This document shows, piece after piece, positions 51,960 to 59,845 of a DNA stretch of 64,000 bases; positions within the stretch are counted from its first letter, which is position 1; each line of letters starts with the position of its first letter. Source of the DNA: Sphingobium sp. EM0848. GTDB lineage: Bacteria; Pseudomonadota; Alphaproteobacteria; Sphingomonadales; Sphingomonadaceae. Where the stretch lies: NCBI RefSeq assembly GCF_013375555.1, contig NZ_JABXWB010000002.1, positions 57,033 to 121,032 of the forward strand. The letters are read 5' to 3'. Both the position numbers and the translations under genes were made by a program. The notes under the pieces are model-generated. The model ran no database searches. It worked only from the letters and a program-made list of their open reading frames with translations, and was not told the DNA's origin.

Positions 51960-52865
51960 CTAAGACGCGGCGCACAGTCGTTCGGCCGCGATCTCTTGCC
52001 GGGATCCATCGCCGAAGATCACGACAACACGCGGGTCAAGGACAAGACGCGCGGGACGGCCATCGACTTCGACGGCAAGACTGACCTCTGGCGTTTGCGC
52101 CGCACGTCGCGCAGCAAGCTCAGCCCCCGACAGCGGTTCGGGACAGGCGACGGTCACCGCAGCGGCCTGCAACGGCGCTACTTCGATACTGGGAGCGTCC
52201 GTCTTTCCCTTCAGCCCGGCAATGAACCGTGCGCCTTCCGCCAATGTCCCGCCTTTCTCATCCCAGGCAGCGACATAGGCCTCGACTTCTGCAGGATAGT
52301 CCCTGGCTGTGCGATGCAGGTCGTAAAGCAGCCGGATCGGCGCGCGCGGGAGCTCTTCCCTGAGATAGGTAGGCATGTCACCATAGGCCGCATAGAGCGA
52401 GACGAACTGCTTGGAGCGGCCCAGCGCAGCGGCGATCTCGACCTGGCTCATGCCGCCCTTGAGCATACGGGCAATAGCATGAGCGAGCTCGACCGAAGAC
52501 AGGTTCGCACGCTGATCGTTCTCAACGATCTGATCGGCGAGCAGGTGGCTCCCTTCCCCCTCGGCCACGATGATCGCCGGGATCGTCACCCGGCCCGCGA
52601 GCTGGGAGGCACGAAAGCGTCGCTCGCCCAAACGGATGCGATGCAAGCCCGCGGTGTTGGCGGGCGCAACCGTGATCGGCTGCAAGACCCCGCGAGCCGC
52701 TATGGAGGCCGCAAGCTCGGCCAAGGCGTCATCGTCGAAACTGCGCCGGGGATTGCCGGGGTCGGGGATGACCCGATCCAGAGGGATTTCCTCGACCCGG
52801 CGTGCTGTTTCATGCGCGCCGACGAGCAGGCCGAACTCCTCAATGCGTTCGTCGAACTTACCCAT
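51960..52865 (-). CDS. parB: ParB/RepB-like partition protein
   Basis: A 301-residue centromere-binding protein. The ParB N-terminal CTPase domain shows the conserved box GERRFRASQLAG (about 98-109) and ENDQRANLS; the helix-turn-helix is MSQVEIAAALGRSKQFVSLY (about 150-169). It would bind parS and load ParA for segregation of the element. ATG 52865 overlaps the parA stop (ATGA). Two inverted copies of an 18-bp palindrome flank the gene pair and are the best local candidates for its binding site. Confidence 0.9.
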   Translation of the reverse strand: MGKFDERIEEFGLLVGAHETARRVEEIPLDRVIPDPGNPRRSFDDDALAELAASIAARGVLQPITVAPANTAGLHRIRLGERRFRASQLAGRVTIPAIIVAEGEGSHLLADQIVENDQRANLSSVELAHAIARMLKGGMSQVEIAAALGRSKQFVSLYAAYGDMPTYLREELPRAPIRLLYDLHRTARDYPAEVEAYVAAWDEKGGTLAEGARFIAGLKGKTDAPSIEVAPLQAAAVTVACPEPLSGAELAARRAAQTPEVSLAVEVDGRPARLVLDPRVVVIFGDGSRQEIAAERLCAAS

Positions 52866-53629
52866 CAGACAAGGGCCGCTGGCGCTGAACCCAGCCGCCG
52901 TTCGATCTCGGCAAGGATCGGCCGAATTTCCTCGGCCGCCGCCTTGGCGCCGCCACCACCTTCCATCCAGACCGGCCGATGATTTTCCGCGGCATGCTTG
53001 TAGGTCGGTCGCGCCTTGATGAAGGCAGGGAACATCAGCCGCTCGCCCACTGCGTGGGCGAGCTTGACGGCATTGTCCATTTCGCGCCGGTCGAACGGGT
53101 TGACCATTGATGGCAGCAATCCGAGGAAATCGATCTTGCGCCCTGCCCTCGCCGCCTCGGCCTTGCGCAGCGCGGTCAGCAGCATCTTGGCGCATTCGAC
53201 CGAATCTTCGGCGACCTGGACGGGCGCGATCACTGCGTCAGCGACCGCGAGAGCGCTCAGGGTCAGCTCGTCCCATTTGGGGCCGGTATCGATCACGCAC
53301 AGGTCGAAATGGGGTGCGAGCGCAGGAAAGCGGCCGAGAAAGTCACGCACATCCTGCGCCGCCTTGATCATCTGCAGACGCTGGTCGGCGGCGAGCAACG
53401 TGAGTCCGGTCTGGCCGTCGGCGGCAAACGCCGCCGACGGATCGAAGAGATCGGACGCGAAGCCACCCGGCCGCTCGCCGGCCAGACGGCGCGACGAACT
53501 GCCTTGCGGGTCTAGGTCGACGAACACGACCCGGCGCCCTGCCGCTTCGGCCAGATACCAGGCGAGATGCGTGGCGAGGAAGGTCTTGCCCACCCCGCCC
53601 TTGAGAAGGCTCACAGCGATCGTTCTCAT
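52865..53629 (-). CDS. parA: ParA-type partition ATPase
   Basis: A 254-residue Walker-type ATPase. The deviant Walker A is LLKGGVGKTFLATHLA (residues about 9-24), switch motifs include VFVDLDPQGSS and CVIDTGPKWDE. It would move ParB-bound element copies over the nucleoid, or help stabilise an excised ICE. ATG 53629 (MRTIAVSLL) gives the normal start just before Walker A; longer upstream frames run through the small membrane protein gene. It is followed by parB with a four-base overlap, and preceded by a 58-residue membrane protein gene in the same direction. Confidence 0.93.
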   Translation of the reverse strand: MRTIAVSLLKGGVGKTFLATHLAWYLAEAAGRRVVFVDLDPQGSSSRRLAGERPGGFASDLFDPSAAFAADGQTGLTLLAADQRLQMIKAAQDVRDFLGRFPALAPHFDLCVIDTGPKWDELTLSALAVADAVIAPVQVAEDSVECAKMLLTALRKAEAARAGRKIDFLGLLPSMVNPFDRREMDNAVKLAHAVGERLMFPAFIKARPTYKHAAENHRPVWMEGGGGAKAAAEEIRPILAEIERRLGSAPAALV

Positions 53630-53642
53630 CGGCGCGGCCAGC

Positions 53643-53819
53643 TCAACAATAGTCGTCCGGACCGTCGCGCAGATTGCGCTCATAATGGTCACGCGATGAC
53701 CAGTCGCCGCCACCGCCGATGCCGGGACCGACATAGCGGAAGAGATAGACGGTGAGCGCAAAACAGCCGAACGCAAAGAGGATCGCGTGATCGGGATGGG
53801 CGGCGAAATAGGCGGACAT
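53643..53819 (-). CDS. 58-residue single-span membrane protein upstream of parA
   Basis: A short minus-strand frame from ATG 53819 to TGA 53643, with a good GAGGAG ribosome-binding site eight bases upstream. The product starts MSAYFAAHPDHAILFAFG, has one hydrophobic segment (about 12-31, AILFAFGCFALTVYLFRYV), and ends with an acidic, glycine-rich tail (GPGIGGGGDWSSRDHYERN). It ends 13 bases before the parA ATG, so it is probably cotranscribed with parAB. I do not recognise the family; coding status rests on the ribosome-binding site, spacing and membrane-protein-like composition. Confidence 0.6.
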   Translation of the reverse strand: MSAYFAAHPDHAILFAFGCFALTVYLFRYVGPGIGGGGDWSSRDHYERNLRDGPDDYC

Positions 53820-53946
53820 GGCGGCAACTCCTCAAATGGTCTGATCCCGCGTCGGCTCACAGCTTTGCATCGGCCGCACGGGGGCGATGCTGCGGTGCGG
53901 CCTCCCCTCCCCAAGCGCGCTTGGCGCTTGGACATTCCTCGCGCGC

Positions 53947-53964
53947 AGTCTGCTCAAGCAGACT
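53947..53964. repeat. 18-bp palindrome, copy 2 (candidate parS or operator)
   Basis: AGTCTGCTCAAGCAGACT, the exact reverse complement of 51755-51772. It lies 128 bases upstream of the small membrane protein-parA-parB operon start, where either a parS site or an autoregulatory operator would be expected. Confidence 0.55.
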
Positions 53965-53967
53965 TTT

Positions 53968-54001
53968 CACGGCCATCCCCCCGATCAGGGGGATGGCCGT
54001 G
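53968..54001. terminator. Strong hairpin just after the DUF3768 gene
   Basis: A perfect 14-bp stem (CACGGCCATCCCCC, 53968-53981; GGGGGATGGCCGTG, 53988-54001) with a six-base loop, five bases beyond the DUF3768 stop on the minus strand. No T-run follows, so it may act as a transcript-end stabiliser or rho-assisted terminator. Its C-run/G-run core resembles the palindromes at 7848 and 9419. Confidence 0.45.
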
Positions 54002-54005
54002 CCGA

Positions 54006-54398
54006 TCAATATTCCTCGGCGAGTAGGATCGTCAGAACCCGAGTGGTGACGTCGGGATTGGCCGGATCGGGTGAGCCCCAGGCAAGCTCGAGATCATAAT
54101 AGTCGATCTTCCAGTAGAGAACGGCGCTGTCATATTCGAAGCGACCAAAATCATGCTCGCCCAATGGATCGTTGTCGGGATTGAAGCTGTCATAGTTTTG
54201 CACCGTGCGCAGGATCTCGGCGCGTCTGCGAAATCCGCGGAAGAGGGACACGTCACCGACCAGCGCGGCGACGCCTGCGGTCATGACGATCTGGTTTCGG
54301 CCAGGGCTGCATATAGATCTCCTCAGGCTGTCATTCAGTGCGGCGATGCGGTCGATCCGCTCGGCTCGGTCTGCCGATTGTTGGGAAGGCTGCGACAT
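54006..54398 (-). CDS. DUF3768 protein
   Basis: A 130-residue protein with the DUF3768 pattern: RIAALNDSLRRS near the N-terminus, IVMTAGVAALVGD in the middle, and NDPLGEHDFGRFEYDSAVLY, WKIDYYDLELAWGSPDPANP and TRVLTILLAEEY towards the C-terminus. Members are common on plasmids and ICEs of alphaproteobacteria; the function is unknown. Length matches the family. It is on the same strand as parAB but separated by a hairpin and the second 18-bp palindrome, so it is probably a separate transcript. Confidence 0.85.
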   Translation of the reverse strand: MSQPSQQSADRAERIDRIAALNDSLRRSICSPGRNQIVMTAGVAALVGDVSLFRGFRRRAEILRTVQNYDSFNPDNDPLGEHDFGRFEYDSAVLYWKIDYYDLELAWGSPDPANPDVTTRVLTILLAEEY

Positions 54399-54904
54399 GG
54401 CTGTGACTCCGGTCTGGATCAGCCCCGCCCATCGGGGCCTTCCGACAGGCGCCCCAAGGGCGGCGTCATAGCGGGGTCGTGCACCCGGAGGGTCACAACG
54501 CAGTGGAGAAGCCCGCTATGCGGGCTTGCTCGGCCCCGCGCGCCGACCAGGAAGCCGACAACGGACAAGGAACCGGATGGCGTTGCTCCTCCCCGGGTAT
54601 CGCACCTAGTTGGCAGACGCTGACCGTCGCCGAGCCGCGCGGCCTATCGACCGCGACAGAATTTGTCACCCCTTCGAGCTATAACAGCCCCACCCAGGAC
54701 GACGGAGGATCGATTCGATGAATTTCCTGCATGTCCGAACGGTCAGGGAAGTTACTTCCGCCCGTCGCAAGAGAGGACGGCGCAGATCTATCAATGCCAG
54801 CACCTTCCAAGTGAATGGCGCAGATTTTGAATGATTTAACATTCGCCTGACACTTGACGCTGTCGGCTTTCTATTGATCATCCTGTGAGGGGGGAAGGTT
54901 CACT
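54399..54904. other. 506-base gene-free stretch with two hairpins
   Basis: Between the divergent DUF3768 gene and the SNF2-helicase operon no credible gene was found; short open frames here lack protein-like composition. It contains two small inverted repeats, 54422-54438 (GCCCCG/CGGGGC) and 54509-54527 (AAGCCCGC, TAT loop, GCGGGCTT). The last about 70 bases are AT-richer and include TTGACG, a likely -35-like element, ahead of a GGGGGGAAGG ribosome-binding site at the helicase start. Confidence 0.5.
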
Positions 54905-57900
54905 ATGTTCGAGGCAGGGGAGCGGGTACGACTGAAAAACGATCCGGCGGTTGTCGGTGTCGTAACCGACCGGCCGCCCGAAGAACGAGCAGGACGCACC
55001 TTCTTCCAGATTGAGCTTCCGACAGGCCGTCGAAGTCTGCCGGCAAACCAGCTCGAACATGTCCTGGCCGCCCCCGATGCGCTCGTGGATCTGCGAAACG
55101 GCAAGCTCTCCGCCCCAACCGACTTGCGACGCGCTCTGACCCATCTGCGCATGACGGGCCGCCTTGCCGACATGATCTACAGCATGGGCGCGACGAACAC
55201 CGAGTTTCACGCATACCAGTTCAAGCCGGTCCTCAAGCTCTTGAACGCGCCCTCTCGCGGACTGCTCATCGCCGACGAAGTCGGTCTCGGTAAAACCATC
55301 GAAGCAGGGCTCATCTGGACAGAGCTTGTGGCGCGGAATCACGATTGTCGGCGACTTCTGGTGGTCTGCCCCAAGCCGCTCGTCGAAAAATGGCGTGCTG
55401 AGCTGCGCAACAAATTCAATGTCGACGCGCGTATCTGCGGCGCCGCCGAGTTGCTCGACACGCTGCGCGACGACCAGGAGCGTCGCGAGGGTTTTCAGGT
55501 CATCGCATCGCTTTCCGCCATCCGTCCGCCGCGCGGGTGGGATGATCCTGACGAGCCCGCCTCGGGTGCGCGTGCCGACCTCGCGCGGTTACTCAATGAT
55601 TCGGCTCAGGATTTGTTCGATCTCGCGATCTTCGATGAGGCGCATCATCTGCGCAATGCTGAAACGATGAACCATAAGCTGGCAAAGCTTGTGACCGATG
55701 TGAGTGATTATTCGCTGTTTCTTTCGGCCACCCCGATCAATCTGCGCGCCAACGACCTGCGCGCGCTCTTGAAGCTCATCGATCCGGACACATTCGAACG
55801 CGAATATCTCTTCGACATCCTCCAGGAAGAAAATGTCCCGCTGGTGCGGGCTTGGGAAGCGGCACGCGATACGCGCGTGCCGATGCACGAATTGGCGGAG
55901 CTTGTCGGGGATCTGCCCGAGGGGCGGGTTCTCAAGACCGGCGAACGGCTGAAACGCCTGCGCGAAGAGCTCGAAAAAGGCATCGTCGATACCCCGGCAA
56001 ACCGCGTGAAATTGGCAGCACGGATCGAAGAGATGTCGCTGCTGGGATCCACGATCAATCGCACGCGCCGGCGCGATGTTGCGGAATTCAAGGTCGAGCG
56101 CCGCCCCCAGACGGTAAAATGGCCGATGAATGAGGCGGAAGACGCCTTCTATCAGCGGGCGACACAGCGCATCGAGGCATATGCCTTTGCCAACGAAATC
56201 AACGAGCGGTTCCTGCTCGCCCAAACCCAGCGGCTCCTCGCCTCGAGCCTGGCCACAGCCTATCGCCATTGGGGCGAACGAAGCGGTTTCCTCACGCTCG
56301 ACGAGGAGGACGATGCATCACCCCCTGGAGCGTTGCCAGGCCCGCTGATTAGCGCGCTTGGCGAAATCTGCGATGACCCTGCCGTCCTAGCGGGACTGGA
56401 AGCCGCCGATACCAAGCTTGCAAAGCTGCTCGATTGGCTGCGCCAGTTGCGCGAGCGGGATCCCGATCAAAAGTTCATAGTCTTCTCGAGCTTTCGCCGC
56501 ACCATCAGCTATCTCGCCGCGAAGCTCCAAGCCGCCGGCTTTGCGATCATGGAACTCCATGGCGGCATCAAAGCCGACCGCCAAGAAATCGTCTCGCGTT
56601 TTGCCGATGCTCCCGCAGGCACGATCCTGCTGACGTCCGAGGTCGGCGGTGAAGGCCTCGATCTTCAGTTCTGCCGCATTCTGATCAATTGGGATCTGCC
56701 TTGGAACCCCATGAAGGTGGAGCAGCGGATCGGTCGTATCGACCGTATTGGCCAGCGATCGCCGTCAATCGACATCATCAATCTGATCGCCGCTGAAACG
56801 ATCGAAGAGCAGGTCTATGACCGGCTCTATCTGAGGCTGGGGATCATCCAGGAGACGCTGGGCGACTTCGAACCCATCCTGGGTGAGATCATCCGCGACA
56901 TCGAATTCATCCTGACCAACCCCGAGCTTTCTCCAGAGGCACGGGCACGTGAATTCGATCGCTCTATCCAGGCTGCAGAGCAGAGGAAAATGCAGGCAGA
57001 GGAGCTTGAGCGGGAAGCCCCTGGGCTGGTGGCGCATGGCGACAGCATTCTTCAGAAGGTCAAGGAAGCCTATGCGCCGCACAAGCGGCTGACCGAAAGC
57101 GACCTGCGCGATTATATCGCCGGCATTCTGGTCAATACGTTCGAGGGCACGCGCTTCGAACCGATCAACGGCATCGATATCGAAGCATATGACGTTCGCC
57201 TGTCGCCAAGAGCGCAGGCCGAATTTGGGCACTTTCGGAATCTGAAAGCCCGGCGCTACCCGACCCGCTTTTCTCGAGACGCCGCCAGCGGCGTGAAAGC
57301 CGTGTTCGGCAGCAACCCAGACCCGCTGCGCCATCGCAATCTGGAAGCCATTCCGATGACCCATCCGCTGGCGCGCTTTTGCGCCCAGCTCCTCGACGGT
57401 CGGCAAGTCGGTGTCGCGCCCCGGCCCGTAACCGCATATCGCGTGCCTCATCAGCCGCATTGGCCTCTGCCCGCAGGCCGATATGTCGTGGCAGTCGAGC
57501 GTTGGTCGATCGATGGCCTTTTGCCTGTCGATCGCCTAGCATTCGCTGGCGTCGACTTCGCCACCGGCACAAGCTTGGAAGAAGATGCCGTCGAGCAAGT
57601 GCTGATGGAATCGCTGGCCAGCGCCCCTCAGCTCCGACATCTCGAACCGGCCGATCTACCCCATGTCGCGGATGTGATGGCATCGCACCTTTTGCCGGCA
57701 CTCAAGGAACGCCGAACCGACTTCGAAGGGGCGGAAGCCGCCCGGCACTATGACGACGTCGCCACCCAGCGCGCGCTCATCACGCAGCACAAGGAACGAG
57801 AGAAAAGCAGGGCCGAAACCCAGATTCGCGAATTGCGCGCCTCGGGCAGCGCCAAGAAAATGAACATCACATATGCCATCCGAGGCAAGCTGAATGCCTT

Positions 57901-58018
57901 TCTCGCCCGGATGGATCTCAAGCTGGAGCAGATAAACCGTAAGGAAAATGACCTGAGCTTTGATGAGCCGATGCTCGTCGGTATCGCAGTGGTCGAGGTC
58001 GCGGAGGCCGGCGCATGA
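54905..58018 (+). CDS. SNF2/RapA-like SF2 helicase, first gene of a four-gene putative defence operon
   Basis: A 1,037-residue helicase-like translocase. Motif I is LIADEVGLGKTIEAGLIW (about 120-137), motif II LAIFDEAHHLRN (about 241), motif III LFLSATPINLR, and motif VI QRIGRIDRIGQRSPS (about 609-623), typical of RapA/HepA-like SNF2 proteins. The N-terminus (AGERVRLKNDPAVVGVVTD) looks like a small beta-barrel. The C-terminal 400 residues are unassigned and helical. It starts at ATG 54905 after GGGGAAGG, and its stop overlaps the Hsp70-like gene. Similar helicases act in DISARM and other antiphage systems; the role here is inferred from motifs and the PLD-nuclease partner. Confidence 0.88.
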   Translation: MFEAGERVRLKNDPAVVGVVTDRPPEERAGRTFFQIELPTGRRSLPANQLEHVLAAPDALVDLRNGKLSAPTDLRRALTHLRMTGRLADMIYSMGATNTEFHAYQFKPVLKLLNAPSRGLLIADEVGLGKTIEAGLIWTELVARNHDCRRLLVVCPKPLVEKWRAELRNKFNVDARICGAAELLDTLRDDQERREGFQVIASLSAIRPPRGWDDPDEPASGARADLARLLNDSAQDLFDLAIFDEAHHLRNAETMNHKLAKLVTDVSDYSLFLSATPINLRANDLRALLKLIDPDTFEREYLFDILQEENVPLVRAWEAARDTRVPMHELAELVGDLPEGRVLKTGERLKRLREELEKGIVDTPANRVKLAARIEEMSLLGSTINRTRRRDVAEFKVERRPQTVKWPMNEAEDAFYQRATQRIEAYAFANEINERFLLAQTQRLLASSLATAYRHWGERSGFLTLDEEDDASPPGALPGPLISALGEICDDPAVLAGLEAADTKLAKLLDWLRQLRERDPDQKFIVFSSFRRTISYLAAKLQAAGFAIMELHGGIKADRQEIVSRFADAPAGTILLTSEVGGEGLDLQFCRILINWDLPWNPMKVEQRIGRIDRIGQRSPSIDIINLIAAETIEEQVYDRLYLRLGIIQETLGDFEPILGEIIRDIEFILTNPELSPEARAREFDRSIQAAEQRKMQAEELEREAPGLVAHGDSILQKVKEAYAPHKRLTESDLRDYIAGILVNTFEGTRFEPINGIDIEAYDVRLSPRAQAEFGHFRNLKARRYPTRFSRDAASGVKAVFGSNPDPLRHRNLEAIPMTHPLARFCAQLLDGRQVGVAPRPVTAYRVPHQPHWPLPAGRYVVAVERWSIDGLLPVDRLAFAGVDFATGTSLEEDAVEQVLMESLASAPQLRHLEPADLPHVADVMASHLLPALKERRTDFEGAEAARHYDDVATQRALITQHKEREKSRAETQIRELRASGSAKKMNITYAIRGKLNAFLARMDLKLEQINRKENDLSFDEPMLVGIAVVEVAEAGA

Positions 58019-59754
58019 GCAGAAAGGGCAAAGGCTTTGCAAGCCTGGCTGATGCCGCTTCCGCCCTGATGGACCTGCGCACGAGCCTGGCCGGAACAAA
58101 TGCCCCATCTCGAAGCCCTGACCGAAAGCCCCAGGCAGCGGGCAGCGAGTTTGCCGATATCGAGCAACAAATGCTCGCGAAGCAGGCGGCGTGCCCTCCT
58201 CTTTCAACTCTTCCGGCGCGGAACGGGGCAGGCCAGCGAGCCTCCAAACCGGGGACCAAAGCGCAGAAAGCAAAAAACAAGAAGGCCCAGCCACAACCCA
58301 ATTCCAAAGGCCCGAAGAAAATCATCCTCAAAGGCCCAGGGATGAAGGCCGCCTATCAGGCCATCCTGGAAGCCGAGCGGGCCGCTGCGGTGAAAAAGCC
58401 AACTCCCGCCGCGGCAAAGCCTGCGCCCTCACGGGAGAAGATATTCCGCAAGGTCATTGCGGCGGTAAGCAACACCACGCCAATGATCGAGCCACGTCCG
58501 GTTTCGATCACGCCCCAGAACCAGGCGATGATCAACCGCGCAATCGCTGATGGCGCGGCGCAGCTCGCAGAAAAGCCCCAGCCTGACCTCGCCGACGGCT
58601 TTATCGTCGGCTTCGATTTCGGAACGAGTTCGGTCAAGCTAGCCGTGAGCCAGCCTTATCATGCGGATAACCCGACCAAGGCCATGCCCGCGCCCGATGG
58701 CCTACAGTCCTTCGGCCATCCTTATCTTTGGCAGACCGCCTTATGGCTTGACCCCAAAACTGGTCGTTTTTCGCTTTACCCCCTGCCTGGCGCGATAACA
58801 CTGGAGGGCTTCAAAACCGGTATCATCGGAGCCCATGGGGGCGAGCTGGTGAGGCCCGGCGTCAGCATCACCCGGGTCGAGGCGGCTGCCGCCTTTCTCG
58901 CCCTTCATTTCGCGCATTTCTTCGGATGGTACAGACAGGCCAAGCCGCTCGGTCCGGCAGGTGCGGATCAGTTCATGGCCGTGAATGTCGGTATCCCGGT
59001 TGCCGCGCATGACGATGCAAAATCCTTCTCGATCTTCAAACGGATCGTTGCCGCAGCTGTCGAGCTCGCCCCTTTTGCTTCGCAATTGACCTCAGATTTG
59101 GTCCGGCAGACACATTCTCGATCGCCGGACCGATTGCCGGCAGGCTTTTACCTCGTGCCGGAATTGACCGCAGCAGTCGCGGGCTATGCGTTCGCGCCAA
59201 CCTCTCAACCAGGCTCCCACATGCTTGTCGATGTCGGGGCGTCGACACTCGATATCGTCGCTTTCAATCTCGTGGGGCGCGAACGTGTCGCGGTGTTCTC
59301 AGCCGCCGTCGAACTTCTCGGCGCCGCCGCGCTAGACAGCATGCTTAGTCGCCAGCTGAACGCCGAAGATTTTAAGCGCGCATGCGACCATGAATTCGAG
59401 GAGGTCTATGGCCGGGCGCGCTCGCCTGAACGCGCCCAGGACGGCTTTCACGCCGCCTACCGCAGAAAGCCGGTCCAACTGCTCGTGACCGGTGGCGGCT
59501 GCAAAACAGAAGTCCATGACCGGTTCATCGCTGAAATGCCGACGGAAAGGGTGCTGGGCGCAGCCCCGACGATCCACCCGCTCCCGCCGAAGGCCATGAC
59601 CGACATGTCATGTGATCGATCACGGCTGCTGCTCGCCTATGGCCTGACCCGCGATCTACCAGATCTTCCTGAGATCAGGCTCCCATCGCAAGTGCCCTCC
59701 ATCACGCCGCTGGTGCGGATGGAACCCAGCTTCGTCGGGCCGGAGATGACATGA
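58015..59754 (+). CDS. Hsp70/actin-fold (ASKHA) ATPase
   Basis: A 579-residue protein in two parts. Residues 1 to about 190 are Lys/Ala/Pro-rich and probably disordered (AQKAKNKKAQPQPNSKGPKK). From about 193 an ASKHA ATPase core begins: phosphate-1 loop VGFDFGTSSVKLAVSQP, phosphate-2 loop LVDVGASTLDIVAFNL (about 403-418) and adenosine loop LLVTGGGCKTEV (about 489-500). There is no obvious substrate-binding domain as in DnaK. The ATG overlaps the helicase stop by four bases. It could act as an ATP-dependent switch or chaperone for the helicase-PLD complex. It is not close to DnaK itself; family name not recognised. Confidence 0.82.
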   Translation: MSRKGKGFASLADAASALMDLRTSLAGTNAPSRSPDRKPQAAGSEFADIEQQMLAKQAACPPLSTLPARNGAGQRASKPGTKAQKAKNKKAQPQPNSKGPKKIILKGPGMKAAYQAILEAERAAAVKKPTPAAAKPAPSREKIFRKVIAAVSNTTPMIEPRPVSITPQNQAMINRAIADGAAQLAEKPQPDLADGFIVGFDFGTSSVKLAVSQPYHADNPTKAMPAPDGLQSFGHPYLWQTALWLDPKTGRFSLYPLPGAITLEGFKTGIIGAHGGELVRPGVSITRVEAAAAFLALHFAHFFGWYRQAKPLGPAGADQFMAVNVGIPVAAHDDAKSFSIFKRIVAAAVELAPFASQLTSDLVRQTHSRSPDRLPAGFYLVPELTAAVAGYAFAPTSQPGSHMLVDVGASTLDIVAFNLVGRERVAVFSAAVELLGAAALDSMLSRQLNAEDFKRACDHEFEEVYGRARSPERAQDGFHAAYRRKPVQLLVTGGGCKTEVHDRFIAEMPTERVLGAAPTIHPLPPKAMTDMSCDRSRLLLAYGLTRDLPDLPEIRLPSQVPSITPLVRMEPSFVGPEMT

Positions 59755-59845
59755 TGCTCGCGCATATTCTTTGCCGAGCCACCGCCTAGAACCACGCCAA
59801 TATGATCGTGGAATTAGCAAAGTGGCATTCTCCAGCGTCAATATA

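Noticed and set aside
53968..54001. Third quorum-sensing operator
   Set aside because: Though it has a C-run/G-run core, its 14-bp stem five bases after a stop codon fits a transcript-end hairpin better than an operator.
54479..54721. 80-codon plus-strand frame before the SNF2 helicase
   Set aside because: Composition is not protein-like, it has no ribosome-binding site and includes two hairpin sequences.
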